From positions 1 to 64,000 of the forward strand of contig NW_004191386.1 of NCBI RefSeq assembly GCF_000224145.3: a DNA stretch of 64,000 nt, in the 5' to 3' direction. The notes beneath the pieces were generated by a model. It worked only from the letters and a program-made list of their open reading frames with translations. It was not told where the DNA came from and did not search any database. Positions 32,346 to 46,145 of the stretch are shown here, piece after piece. The position numbers and the translations under genes were made by a program. Position 1 is the stretch's first letter; each line of letters starts with the position of its first letter. This stretch comes from Ciona intestinalis (lineage: Eukaryota > Chordata > Ascidiacea > Phlebobranchia > Cionidae).

Positions 32346-33827
32346 TTCGTTGAGATTTATCTTGAATGCGTTGATGATTATGTGGTCGGTGTGGTCGCTT
32401 TTTATATTCTTAAACCTCCGATAATTCCACCGATGATAAGCGGTGAGAACGCCTCCTGTTTCTACCTCATGATTTGAATATTTCAATGCGGAGTTGCGAC
32501 TGGTGGTTGATGATGTAATCTTTCAAACACCGCAAATTGTGTCGAATGTATATTCAGCATAATTGTCGCAAAATGAGTTGAAGAAGAACGACACGAAAAC
32601 TCAAACATCGTGAACGTTTAAACTTTAACCGACGAATGTTGCAAAATATCGGCAACGCTAACATGACGTACAACATCAAACCAATGTAAAAGTTCCCATG
32701 TTTCGTCGGAAAAATTAACACTGAATATGAGCGCTCTGTAACAAACAGTGGTTAACAGTGCTCGCATCCACAGCCGCGTCGTGGTCTCAGCCTCGATGTT
32801 GTATGTTTTACTCCTCCAACACATAAGAATACATCGTTGCAGCATTCCACAATAACACTCAGTAGCGAGTATGTAAATTAGGAAAGTATCCAGCACATTT
32901 GCGTATATGCTTGTCGTTGTTCCTTCAATTCTGTGACAACTAGGTTGAATATTCTTCGAACCAGTTTGCGTTTATAATTATATCGAAGTGCTGGATACTT
33001 TCCTAATTTACATACTAGCTACTGAGAGGTATATTGTTGAATGCTGCAACGATGTATTCTGATGTGTTGGAGGAGTAAGGACATAACGTTGCAAAGCATT
33101 TCACGAAAGATAGAATCTATGTAACGTCAAAATGATCAGCGCATTGTTTACTAGTTGCTATTCTCTTTCGCTTTGTTTAAGTTTTGTTATGTTTTATAAA
33201 AATGTTTGGTTTTTCTTCACACACTTTGTTTTTCGCAGCGTTCATTTTTCAACGTTGCAAAAATTTCAGGCTAAAAAACAATCCCAGTTGGGACGGATCA
33301 AATACTTATTTTAAGCGAATATTTAGTTGCACTAAACATTAGTAAAAAGATAAACCAAATAGTTTAGTGCTACTACCATTGTGGTTGTGTCTGACCTTAA
33401 GCAGACACTTAACAGTAGTTGCTCCAACCCAGTGATATACATTACCTATTTCTCTGCCAAACGAAATTTTAAAAAACAGTAATCACATACAAGTTACATC
33501 ATGGTGAAATGTAATGCGAAAGACAACGAACGAAGTTTCTGCCATGCACATATAAAATTGCTCACTAGCGCTGTCTCGCTGTGGCAAATTAAGACCTTGA
33601 TTAAATGTCAAATATTTATCTTCGCATGGGGGCGCAACGGCAGGCGTTATAATACGCGGGTGTTAAGATTACCACCAAAAGAGTCGATCAAATATAAACT
33701 TAAACCGTCTCACCACAACCAACTATTTGTTTTTAGATTTACAACTCGCTTGGCAGTAACTGCATATATAATCTACAGGTAATATTGCGCCGTATGGACA
33801 GTCTTACTTTATTTACAAATAAACGAA
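32346..33827. other. intergenic, GWLGY precursor to LDLa-GPCR
   Basis: Contains a long imperfect inverted repeat (32808-33078), a sense SINE fragment (33360-33490) and an antisense module (33600-33660). The reading frames at 32618-32896 and 33132-33314 fall on the inverted repeat or lack support. Confidence 0.5.
32808..33078. repeat. imperfect inverted repeat, ~88-bp arms, ~93-bp spacer
   Basis: The left arm (32808-32895; TTACTCCTCCAACACAT through GGAAAGTATCCAGCAC) is mirrored by the right arm (32989-33078; GTGCTGGATACTTTCC through ATGTGTTGGAGGAGTAA) with scattered mismatches and small indels. Transcribed, it could fold into a long hairpin. Confidence 0.85.
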
Positions 33828-36800
33828 TCAGATTTCGGTAGCAACAGTTGCGCTATCGGCGGATCTATTATAACTACTTAAGCAGATGGAAGATCCAACT
33901 AAATCATTCGTGCTTCCTTGAGTAAAAGGTCTTACAGAGAAACAGGACCAGATTGTGGTTAAGTTGTTCTGAGGGACCCGAAACTCTTGTGTTTTCAAAT
34001 TTCTCTGATGATGTAGCGATGTTGGAACTTGCAGTTGGTGTATCGCGGTCATTTGAATTGCTGGTATATTTTGCCCATCAGTTTTAACTGAGTATCTAAA
34101 AACTTTCCTTTTCTTGTTAAACCAAGACCTGAAGTTAAGTTTTGGGAATACGGGAACAGTTGAATATAACCATGGGTTAAAAGCGCTGTTGATGGGAAAT
34201 AACACGATGGCTGCGAACCTGTACACGATACCAGGCAGCATTACCCCTCTGTATGAAAGCAAAGACATGATGCAGATTGGAACCCAACATAAAAAGTCGG
34301 TGAATATTAAACTAGTGATTCTCATCCATAAAACTCTGTCTTCTCTAACTCTTGCATCGGCATCGGTGTTGCAGGAACGAGTTATTTCATCTGCTGCGAA
34401 TGCGACAAGTATTTATGTTGAATGAATGTAACTTATTTATCCTCGCATGGCGGGGTAACGATAGTCGTTATAACACGGGTGTTCTGTTTCATACACCTCG
34501 TGCCAACTAGATTGAATAATAATTGAATGTAACTTATTTATCCTGTTAAAACGACTGTCCTTGTCCCGCCGCGCGAGAATAAACAAGTTACATTCATTCA
34601 TCAATTTACTATAGGGTTGGAGTGCTGTTGGGGTCTTATAATGTTATTAATTGTTTAAGGAAATCAGACAAAATCTTTAAAAAATATTGTCCTCCTGTTG
34701 TGTTTATAAAACGTCATGTGGTCAATGGTTCCACGTGTACGACTTGTGGTTATTGGTGTACAGTGTACACGATTCAACCCTGCTTGTATAGAAAATGGAT
34801 CGGTTTGCGGTTAGACTCGGATTGGATAAAATAACATCAACACGAATGACGTTAATTGTTGTTATACGCGTGTTTGTCGGAATTGTACATCGAGCCAAGG
34901 AATGTTAGAGGTCTTCAGTAGGCCGTGATCAAGCTTTAGTCGTTTCCACAAAAACTCTAATAAGTGAGAACGTATATCGCACAATAAAACATCACTTATT
35001 CAATAGATTAACAACCAAAATTAAAACATAATATAATCCGATTGCAATCGAAATGTTCCATTTCAGAAATATGTGTTTGAATGCGGAATTTAAACAACGC
35101 AAAAAAACAGTGTTCGTACCCGCATAATTAGGAGCACTTCTTGCCCAATATAATACTCTGCACGTTTATACTTACTAGGCAGTGTAGCTCGGTATATGAT
35201 GATGTATCCAACCAACAAATAAATGAATAAAAGCAGATCCACCATAACCAGTGTGAACGTAAAGCTTGACCAAGCATCGTTGTATGTGCCAAACAAACTG
35301 AACGAAAATAAAGAATTGTAGAGTTAGTACATGTATTTTGTTAAATACCCAATAGTATAGGTATATATAGCAAATGGTGGTCATTACACCGGGACGCTGC
35401 AATAGCATTTGGGCAACTTACTTTGGAAGGCAAACGCTGTTGGAACTGTAGAAGCCGAGAACTCCGGTTGAAGTTTGACTTAGGTGGTTGTGGTTTTCTT
35501 TATAGAATATACTTTGGAATGAGCCCACAGGGTTATACTGGTCAAGTAAATACTTTGTGTTGGATAAGTTGTTCAATCTACCAACCAAGTCTTGCATTTG
35601 GGTCAAAGTGATGCTTGAGTTTTTAATGAACGGCTGGTTCAACACATACTTCGATACGAATATGCGCTGCAGTGAAGGTGTGATTGGTAAGATTGCAACC
35701 ATAGCTGACACTGTCCATATAAACAACAACACAAGCAGAAGAAACTTAATTGAAACTCCCTCAGTGCGAAATGGCCGAAGCACTCCGTGTAGTCTGTAAG
35801 TTGTCATCATTGCCATCAGTAACACAGTAGATTGACTTGATATCATTGACAGTATACCAGCAACTGAACAAGTTGCGCTGGACAACCACTTCAACTCGTG
35901 CTTGCAATACTCGTTTGAAAATTCAATGTCCTTTGACGCAATGATGCAAAGATAAAACGCCATCAACACATCGCCCACAGATAGATTTAAAACCATGGTT
36001 TTATGAATCAGTTTCAACTTGTTTACGCTGTGGCTCTTACCACGTAATATAACCCAAACTTCTCGAGCTGTTTTGATGATTACTGCCACGTTACCAGCAA
36101 GTGCAAATGCCAGTATAATCCACACACAAGCTCGCAGTGCTGGTTCTTTTATCATCATAGTTACAGACGAGATGCTCGTATCAGAAAACGAGCATTCGTC
36201 TGTGAAATCGCTACAGTCGAACACGCCATCGTAAACACGACGAACACTGATAATGGTTGTGTTATCATCGCAGTAAAAATGCGTGGAATTTGAACAACTC
36301 AGTTCATCCGCTCCATTCTCGCAATGCAGGATTAAATCGCACCTATAAAGGCAACCGTCACTAATCGGTAACAAACAAAGTGTAAGTTATGATAAAAATA
36401 ATAATCCACAGCAGTTACATATATTAAGTTCGAGCAAGATGGAAGATGTTTTTATTCTACTTTATTGGACCATTTGAAAGCAAACAAAGACTAATTATAA
36501 AATTATATAACAGCATCGTCATGAGTCACGACTCTGAAGAAGCGTTGATAAAAATATCCTGTGAATCAATCTTACTCCGCCCTCACAGAACTACATAACA
36601 GAATGTTCATGTTATAACTCATAACGACTGTCGTAGCGCCGGCCATAATAAAAATAAACAAGTTTAATCAACACTTACTTTTGAAATATATGGTCGTACT
36701 GCCCCATTGTAATATTATTAGGACTACATGGTGTTAGAAATGGACAATGTCTTTCGTCTTCTCCATTATAACATTCGTCCATACCATTGCATAACTCATC

Positions 36801-38386
36801 AATGTGTATGATACAGGAGTTACTAAACTTTAGACGTAAGACCAATGGGAGAAAATAATTGCAATATTCTGGATCATCTATAATGAATATATAAGTTTAA
36901 CAAAGTATTATTTATTTAAGTGATTACAATAACGTTTTAGTTAAAACAACGAATACATGGTAGTCAGCAAAATACAGTCGTTAAAAACACGCTCCTGGAT
37001 GAAAACTAATAAAAGAGCATCGTGTAAATTTAATTAAAACAAATTACTCTGCGGATTTAAAGGAGAGTATGTATTAAGAAACCATCCTTCGAATGACTAG
37101 CTGTTAAAATTATTTAATTTAAACTGAGAGCATCTTACCCTCACATGTTCTACTACACTCGTCGTCAAGATGTAAACAATCTGGCCGACCATCGCATGCG
37201 ACTACTGTTTCATCTAGGGCATAACCGCTATAAAAAAGGATTGAATTTGTAAAGCCGATGCTTCTGGAAGTCTAAGATAATGCAGATAACAAAGCAATTA
37301 AGTTTATTATAAGGTGCCTCGCAACCACCAGAACGCCGGTGCAGCGAAATCTTTTGAAGTAAATTAATATGTAAATTTTAACTTATTTATCCTTGCGTCA
37401 GGGCAACGACAGTAGTTATAACACGGGTGTACTGTTACACTTCGTGCTCGCAAGCGCTCTTACGAGTTACCAGGTATAAAATATGTGTCAGAACGGCGTT
37501 TCAGCTAAAAATCAGGTCTGCGAATATTATTAACCTAGTACATCACCCCACAAAAAATGCAATACAGTTAAACAATGTATTTTTACCCTTGGCATTCATA
37601 ATTACTGATCCGCTCTGTCGTTTGGATGACACGTTCACAGTCTTCCTCATCCCAGCCGTCAACACAGTCTATGATCCCATTACATATAGATGTTTTATTT
37701 ATACAATGCGATAAATCCATACAAGGCACTTCTTCTAACCCGCACTTGTGTTTATTACTTAGTATGACGTCACAAACCCCATTCAAAGTGACGTCATCAG
37801 CCTCGCAAAGACACTCATCGGTCAAATCTTGGCAGTCAAATACACCATCGCAGATTTGCTGTCTTTGGATGACTGTACTATCTTCACATTGCCAGCACTG
37901 CTGATAGTCAAAGTATACGTCATCGTTCGTGACGTCATAACACGCTTTATCCTCTCCGGCCGCACAAATGGTTTCTCTCGGTTGATTTACTGATTCCCAT
38001 CGCTTTATATAGAACTGCGGCAATATACAGCGGTTCGCACTCTGCTCTATAAATGTTTGGACAACGCATTTAAACCCGAACCCTAGTTTCAATTCGTCCG
38101 AACCGTCGCTACACTGAGACACACCGTCGCAAAATCTTGGGCATTTGACTCCTTTGAGGCAAGTTGACAACGGCAGTAGCGCTACACAACCGTTAGGACA
38201 CGGATAAAACTTGGTATTTATACCGCATGTCAGCTCGTCACTGCAATCATCATAACAGTCGACTTTTCCGTCACAAACGTAACTGTCGTTAAATGCCTCA
38301 TTGCTTGTGCTACATTTAAATGCCCCACAAAATGTCGTCAAAAAAGTTAAAATGTAAATAAAAGTAAATGCATTCATGTTCTGCAT
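33828..38386 (-). CDS. rhodopsin-family GPCR with ~8 LDL-receptor class A modules
   Basis: Exons: 38386-37587, 37227-37139, 36877-36679, 36360-35422, 35297-35176, 34393-33828; 904 aa, phases 2,1,2,2,1 all matching. A signal peptide (~1-22) precedes about eight Cys-rich LDLa modules with the Ca2+-cage acidic ends (for example CDGKVDCYDDCSDE, CNGIIDCVDGWDEEDC, CDGRPDCLHLDDEC, YDGVFDCSDFTDEC). The 7TM core starts near residue 430: LNLSVGD in TM2, MTTYR after TM3, long Asn-rich ECL2, TDFLCWVPI in TM6 and NSAFNPWLY in TM7. The TM6/TM7 motifs match relaxin-receptor and snail GRL101-type GPCRs, but no leucine-rich repeats lie between LDLa and 7TM. Ligand unknown. Ser/Thr-rich tail of ~100 residues. 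Confidence 0.88.
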
Positions 38387-40158
38387 GTTTTCTATAGCAA
38401 CGAAACGTTAGTAATATCTATATAGTAACTGTGGGATAAAATAGATACTGGTTCACACATTTTAAAATATTTCCTGTAATTGTGTTTTTAACAAATAACA
38501 ACGCTCTTTTAGTTGTTAGGGTATTGTTAGAGCAATTTTTGTTTTAGGGTTTATAATTCTGTAAATAAATGAAAGAAAATTACCGACTAAATCCACTCCT
38601 GATGGAGTGCAGGGTATGTAGCGTTCAGTTTTCTAAAATTGCACAATTTAAAAAGCTCATATTTACTATAACACAGTACATACCATTTCCAAGAATGTTA
38701 CGCATGATTTGCGGGAAAACCATTTTGCCCAATACTTTGTGACCAAATATGTAGGATACGCGTAGATATAAAACAGCAGTACTCACTGTACTGTCATTAC
38801 AAAAGAAAGGCAAAAATTGGAGCCAGAAATTTAACGTGGCCGTGATTATGACGTCATAATAAACATAAAAATAACTATGCGACTTGAATTAATTAGGGGA
38901 TTTGTATGAATAACTAAAATTAAAAACAAATCTTGAGCACAAATAATCAACAAATTGTGACCAATAAATAGACCAAATCCTAACATAAATACAGTTTCCC
39001 ATAAGTTACGACTAAAATCCAGTCTTTGATTTCGGTATAAATAAAAACTAGTAAAGGAAAAGTAACAATTAAAAAGCATGGCTGCTAAACCCAACTTTAA
39101 TGCCAATCTCAACATACTAAATATACAACAAACTTTCTATTGAGTCTCGATGACAAATAAGCAAGTATGTATGCCGACAATTCTGATTCAGCAGATATTT
39201 TAGATCCAGGTCAAATGCGTCAACACAAGACACAAATACTATTTGACGATTACAACGAATGTCGTTTTGCTGCTAATTTCCTTCTCTACATTGTCTTAAA
39301 TTAATTTAGTATTCGCAGAATTATATAACCGTAGCGCCGCGAATTAAAAGAGCATTGGTAATTGTTAAATACACGATTCGAAAATAGTGGATATAATGTG
39401 CTAACGGTAGCCATATTACACCACAGTACTATAAATGAACCTTCGTTGGGTTATAACATGCATATCGCTACTGTAGCGGACACAACTTTCACTGTATTTT
39501 GACTAAACCCGTTAGCTTTAATATAAACCGTTACATATATATATACATAGGCTAATGTTCATAATGTTTTCACGTGTTAGTATAGCCTGACGCTTTTTCA
39601 CAAATAGGAAACGGTTAAACCACGCGACAATCATTGTCCTAATAAAACCACTGTGTCAGCCAAAACCATTATTGTTGCGTTTTCATTCTTAATACGTGCG
39701 CTACTAGCCTGGCGTAATTACTTTATACGGTGAAATTAGGCATGCAAAATTAATGCACATACTTTTCCTTCGTGTCACATATAGTGGTTTTAACATATAG
39801 TGGTTTTGAATTGCACTGTGTGTTTGGTTTAGCAGCCACGATTTTTGTCAATTCTATAACTCAAATAGTTTTTATGCTTATACATGTCGTGTTTAAAAGG
39901 CTGCTTTCAGAGCTTATAACACGGGTGTTCTCTTTCACACACCCCGTGCCCGCTTACGAGTTACCACGTATGTAACTTTGTCGGTGATTGATTTTCCGAT
40001 TACATAGACAGCCCATAAGTGAGCACTGTTTTGTAGTAATTGCCATTAAGCGTCTTGCCCAAACACATATACACCCACAATGGTAGCAACACCCATACCC
40101 CTGCCATTCTCTGTTTTAGGAGCCAAAGTCACTTCATTATCGTGTGTGTTGTCATCCT
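38387..40158. other. intergenic, GPCR promoter side to CATSPER2 3' end
   Basis: Contains MITE remnants (38410-38530, 39250-39433) and an antisense SINE with body (39905-40095). A hydrophobic 89-codon frame at 38846-39115 (-) is noted but not accepted. Confidence 0.45.
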
Positions 40159-43100
40159 TTAACGGTCGTGTATTTGCAACAATGCTAGGTTTAAAAGTGA
40201 CAAAATATCGCTTCGTTCTTGGAGATTTTCCTGCATATTTTCCATGGCTTGGTAAAACTTGAATAGGACGTCACGTGACCACACGGCTTCTGTGGTTGGT
40301 CGGTTGGTGAGGTCCACGTGGCGTTGAACAATATTGTCCCATTGGGCTTGCTTCACGGCTTCGTTCGATTCAGGCAGAGTTTCCATCATTTCAATGTGCT
40401 GTGACGTAATAGTGAATGGTTGTGATGTAAATAGAAAAACAGTAAGGGTCTCACCCACAAAGTTACATAGGTGGTAACTTGTAAGATGGTGTATGAAACA
40501 GAACACCCGTGTTTTAACAACCGTCGTTTTTTGACCACGCGGTGATATAAAACAAGCTAGTTACATAGCTTGATAGATATCGCAATAAATTGACAACTTA
40601 CTTCAGAAAACGGTAAAGATGACACCGACATATGCGACCACATGGATAGGGCTGATCTTTTCTGTACCAGCGATGTAGCGAGCGTGAAGTCTTTTTCTTG
40701 AGCGGAGAGTTTGTCGTCAGCATTAGCGTCATCGGCGCCCTTTGTAACGGATGTGTATACTTCTAATGTAATTTTAATATTCTGTTCCTATTTAAGTAAC
40801 TGATATAGCATGTCATATAGTACTGTAAAGTAAAATGGGATACCGTTAGCACTTAGAACAATTAACAGCGTTCTTTTAGAGTCGCTAGGATATGGTTAAA
40901 AAATTTTGTACATATTTTTTGTTTATTTCCAAATTGAACGACGATACAAGAGATCGAAAATGCCCCATCTAACCCCATAATACTATATACGTAGTTATGT
41001 ATTACGTACATGAACGGCTATTGAAGGAATCGCATGGATCGGCCGCACCTCGTCGGTGTCGCTTGTATTTGCTTGGGCGGGGAAAATGAGATCTGTATAG
41101 AAGATGTAATTGTCCCAATATGAATGAATGTAACTAGGTAGGTAAACGGGTGTTCTGTTGTATACACCTCGTGTTGTTGCTACTTGCCGAAAAAAAAACA
41201 GACATGTACTTAATAGTGGCAACACCGAGCCTCGAACCCATAACATAGGATTATAACCCTTACCATCCGATATGTTGTCTTCTTCAACCCTTCGTAGTTC
41301 TTCAGTGAATTCCCTCTTAAACTTATCAACCTGGTGGTTAAAGCTATGTTTAGTGTTCTAATTATAGTGTCGCTCGTTAAGAATATGTGACATATCATAT
41401 AGTGAAGTGTCTGGAGAGTTTAATACGGATGTGTCATTGTGTATGACGGCTTCGTACAGGTTCTCGTGTATGCTTACGAATTACCACATATGTAACTTTG
41501 TGGGTAATTCTCTTTGTATGGCAGACAGTTTGAACAATCCATCAGTGGCACAAGGACACACGTTATATCGTTATATGTATTATTACAACAACTTCGTTAA
41601 ATACAAAGTTAATATTACCTCGCTTTTCGCTTCTTTTTCCTTCTTCTCCCAGTGCAGATCGTTTCTTATAGTTTGAAAGTTATTGACCATTATACCAGCG
41701 AATATATTCTTAAATACAAACGACCCAACCCATATCCATGAAAGGATATATACAACGGTGATGGTAGATTCGTATTGCGTTGTCATCACTTTTAAGAGGT
41801 CCTACACATAAACATATATAGTGGGGTGGGGGAAGATGGGACACCTTTAGCACATAATATTCAAATATCCTGGATTCCTGATCGTGTTTTAAACAATTAA
41901 CAGCGGTTTATGGGATTCGTGAGGATATAGTTTTATATTTATTTGAATTTTCTTTGTTTACTACTAATTGGGACGAGAAAATAGAGTTAAAAGGTGTCCC
42001 GTCTTCCCCCACCCTACTGTGCATATTTTAAAATATAACTTTTTTGTCTCTTTGGCTACAGCCAATAGCATGCGAAAATCGAAAGTGACAAGTTACAACA
42101 TCACTTTTTTGTTAGTTTGTTTAAATGAATTGATAATTGCAATTTTGTAAAAACACACGAAAAGACAGAGTGAAATATCAGTCGTTAAAACAAATCAAGC
42201 TGTACGATAAAAAAAGTTTTCAACAACTAAAGAGTATGACCTACATATTTAAGTTTACACAAAACATTGAACAAACTTACCAATAAAGTTTCCAACCAGT
42301 GGTCCAACGTCATGAGTTGGAACAAAGTTGCAAACGACCATAAAATATCAGAGAATGCCTTTTGATAAAGTAGTTGTGTTCCGTGGCTTCGACCATCGTA
42401 CTGTGTGTATCTGTGTGATTGTGTTGCATTATTATAACATATATAGTAAAAAATAACCCACAAAGTAACATACAACTCGTAAGCTGGCACGAGGTGTATA
42501 TGAAACAGAACATTATAGTGTTATAACGACTGTCGTTTTTCGGACACGTGAGGATAAAGCAATTACGTTTATTCATCTATTCAGAAAGTTTGGGTAAGAT
42601 GATTTATGTTTTCATTCTGTTTTATCGTCCCATTTGGTGTAAAAAAAGAATATTCACTTAGTTATATAACTGTATTCGCATGACTCTAAAACAGCGTTGT
42701 TAAACATTGGAAAATACGGGATAGCATGGGCTGAAGGTGTTCATCTTATAACCATACAGTACTTAAGAACTTTTATTGTAGTACAAAATACGATTAGGAA
42801 ATATAGAATACTATGTGCTAAACTAAAGCCAAACAGTTGTTTTATGCAGAAACAGTTTGTCCCATTACCTCACAAATATGACTTCACCCATTAAAGCGAA
42901 CATCCACATAAATAGGGCGAGCAGTAATAATATAAATGACATTGCACTGAACGCTTTGGTAACTGCCATCAATATGATCCGGGCTTGCTCGAAACGAGAT
43001 ACCTGTAATATATAATGAACTGGCTGTATAATTATCTGTAAAGGGACCCAAAGTAATAAGATGTGAATGAATGTAACTTATGTATCTTTGCATGGCCGAG

Positions 43101-45951
43101 CAACGACAGTCGTTATAACACGTGTGTTCTGTTTTATACACCTCATGCCCTCTTACGAGTTGACACGTGTGTAATTTTTTAATTTATTTATCCTCACATG
43201 ACCGGAAAACGACATTCGTTATAACACGGGTGTTCTGTTTCAGACACCTCGTGCCCGCTATTCCAGAGCCCATTCGATAGGAGAATACGGGACATCTTTA
43301 GCACATAATATCCAAATATCCGGATCGCGTTTTAAACAATTAACAACGGTCTATGGGAGTCGTAAGGATACGGTTTTATAATTCTTTGAATGTCCTTTGT
43401 TTACTATACCAAATGGAACAAGTAAATATAATAACAAGGTGTCCCAATTTCCCCACCTTACTATATAAAACACAATACAAATAGAACATATTATTATACG
43501 AACCATTTTCAGCAACCTTGTTATTCTTAATACACGTAGAAAACTTAAGGTTTGGACCATTCCCGATCCACTAGCGTCGCTGTTTACGAGCCGAATCAAC
43601 TATTAATATAATAATCAAGTTATTAACACCATGTATCTATATATTTGAGTGGTATATGATTACTCAAACTTATAACACGGGTGGCTTGTATACCATGGAC
43701 AGTGGCTTCATGTGCTATAGCTTACGAGTTACCAGGTATTTAACTTTGGGTGATTGTTTTTGCTGTGTGGCTGACAATTTAGACAACCCATTAGTGACCA
43801 CTGAGTTGGAGCAATTAGTGATAATAAGTGTCTTGCCCGAGGACTACGTCCATAATAGTAGCAGCATTGAGCAACGAACCAGGTATATCCTTCGATTATG
43901 ATACAAGCACTCTGATAGTCTGAAATAAACATTTCATTTCATCCAAGATTCAACTTACTTCAGGCAGAATAGAAACAACTGTGACGTAAAAATCCAATTC
44001 ATTCCATCCGTTCTTCCAGAATGATTTGAAATCATCAATCCATTTTAAAATAATCTCCGCAATAAATATCCACAGGCAGCAATAATCGCACGTCCTTACG
44101 ATTCGGACTGTGTTCTATGGTGTTTAAAAGAGTAAAATTAACCAGTAATTAGGTATTTTTTTACATTGCTGTTTTATACAAGAAAGCAAAAATAGTATTT
44201 GTAAAGTTTTATCTTATTTAATAACTTAAATTTAAGTTTTACCTGCTTACAAATTTATAATATTTTCTTTTTAAATACTTTTATTGTAAAATTACAATAT
44301 ACCTTTTTTATGTTTTAAGAAATCATATCAGCTATTGCACGAAATATAAGCATACTTTACTCACAATATACTTTGGGTCTGTTGATTCGCCGATCTCAGC
44401 GTCAACTATTAGAAGCACAGCGTTGAATATTATAAGCACTAACATAAAGTTTTGGAACAAGTTACTTTCGACCACCCAGTTCGCCCACATGTCTAGAGGG
44501 GGGTAGGTCGTTTCGCGACATTTGATTCTTTTGAATCTGCGTTCTTGCTTCGTTACCACTGACTGTGGGCACATTTAAAAAAATATTTAAAAAATGAATA
44601 AAAAGTTTTAGTCCAGCTGCTATGCTTTAAAGTCCAATTACAATTACGTTAGACCTGGTAAAAAGTTGGACCGTCTTACCCAAATAAGACCTGGTAAAAA
44701 ACAAAAACCATCTTACCCCAACCTACTATGTACTATGTATTTCAATATGTTTCATTAATTTAAGATGTAAAACTGTGCAAAGCAGCAATAAAGTTTTACT
44801 TTAAACTTTATTTCTAAGTTTTATAAACTGACACGACGAGTATGGAATAAAAATACCCGGGTTATAACGACTGTTGTTTATCCTCACGCGAGGATAAACA
44901 AGTTACATTCATTCATCCAAACGTTAGAATATCAATAAAAGCAATATTACCAAGAGTTTTGGGATTGGGCTAAACTTGACGAGGGCGTATGGGTTTTCTG
45001 ACAGAATTTTGTTTCTTTTCTTTCTATTCTCAATGTCTTCAGGATGATATTTCGGCGCTTCCAACCCTTGCTCCATTTCGTTCAAGTTTTCCAACAAACG
45101 AAAATCACGGATTAGTCGCATTCGAAATCTGAAAGTACATTGTATTATATATATAGTAGGGTGGGGGAAGATGGCTCATGTTTCCACTCTCTTTATCGTA
45201 CCATTTGGCAGCAAACAAAGAATATTTACAGAATTAGATAACCGTATTCTCACGACTCTAACAGAGTGTTGGTAATTGTTTAAAACACGATTAAGAGTTA
45301 TATGGAATATCACGTGCTAACGGTATCCATCTTACCCAACAGTATATTATTCATGTGCCTATTATACAACTGCGGCTCATAGACCGCTGGGAGGATACAA
45401 TTATACGGGTTCGAAACACTTATGTTACAATGACCAACGTTACCCCGCCACGCGAGAATAAATGAATTAGCAATGCATAGCTAAAAACGTCATGGAAAAG
45501 CTATAGTGAAAAGGCCGCATTCAAATTTAACTAAAAGTTCGTTAAAATTAATCTAAAACTACCTTTCGGCATGCGCTGTAAGAACTTCTGTGGGGCCAAC
45601 ATTGTGTTTTTCCTTTACGCCCGTTGTACTTGCTTTTTCTGTCTGTATTATAAAGTTTGTAAACAAGCGCATAAGAGAATTCAATGCATATATGCATTTA
45701 ATGTATAATAACTATTCTAAAGTGCGGTATATATGCTTTTTGTAACTTAACAGTTTAACAACTTTTGCAACTGGAAAAGTTTTTGCGCCAGACTACAATA
45801 CAGTTATACTACACTGATAGTTTTTGTAAATTTAACAGACTGCCATATACAATTACAATTAAACTATACTTACAGGACCACTGCTCCTCGGCCTTTGTGG
45901 AGATAATAATGTAGCTCGATCGGTTGCTTGTATACCAGAACTTGGATCCAT
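40159..45951 (-). CDS. CATSPER2: CatSper2, pore-forming subunit of the sperm Ca2+ channel, 13 exons
   Basis: Exons: 45951-45874, 45642-45563, 45128-44951, 44562-44365, 44114-43959, 43599-43504, 43002-42874, 42400-42281, 41801-41619, 41330-41264, 41092-41010, 40739-40602, 40398-40159; 581 aa (human 530). A six-span channel subunit of the flagellar CatSper tetramer. S1 is in exon 4 (MWANWVVESNLFQNFMLV), S2-S3 in exon 5, S4 in exon 6 with Arg every third residue (FLRVLRITRLLKM), S5 in exon 7, the pore filter TLDHW ([T/S]x[D/E]xW type) in exon 8 and S6 in exon 9 (IFAGIMVNNFQ). The C-terminal block RDVLFKFYQAMENMQENLQE matches the end of vertebrate CATSPER2 as I remember it. All phases match if exon 7 uses the GTGAGG donor (after EVIF), not the upstream GTGAAG. 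The exon 8 acceptor lies close to SINE sequence. Confidence 0.92.
42430..42570 (+). mobile_element. SINE 3' module near CATSPER2 exon 8
   Basis: Sense module (GTAAGCTGGCACGAGGTG, GAAACAGAACA, ACGACTGTCGTTTTTCGG, then a CATTCATT-like tail) ending ~30-170 bp from the exon 8 acceptor at 42401. Intronic. Confidence 0.7.
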
Positions 45952-46145
45952 AGTTAAGTTTTAACTTATACAAAACACGGTATACATTTCAGTTAAAACT
46001 GAAAAGAAAAATAATTTTGCGAAATTAAAATTGTACATCTTTGTCTGTTATGACGTAACATTGCCTATTGTGATTTAATGCAAACATTAAAACAACCGTA
46101 GTTACAGAAAACAATAATTCAAATTTATTTTATATAAATATATAG
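45952..46145. promoter_or_regulatory. 194-bp bidirectional promoter region between CATSPER2 and the 402-aa gene
   Basis: Two start codons face away from each other across only 194 bp. It is AT-rich, with TATAAATATATAG just before the plus-strand ATG, and free of SINE or MITE sequence, unlike most noncoding DNA here. Shared, possibly testis-biased, transcription is an inference from CATSPER2. Confidence 0.55.

Noticed and set aside
38846-39115. 89-codon hydrophobic reading frame on the minus strand
   Set aside because: No splice-linked neighbours, no recognisable family, no poly(A) signal, and AT-rich sequence easily yields Leu/Ile/Phe-rich frames.
42310-42576. Plausible-looking minus frame overlapping CATSPER2 exon 8
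   Set aside because: It uses the wrong frame of the pore exon and begins in a SINE module. The frame with TLDHW is the channel.
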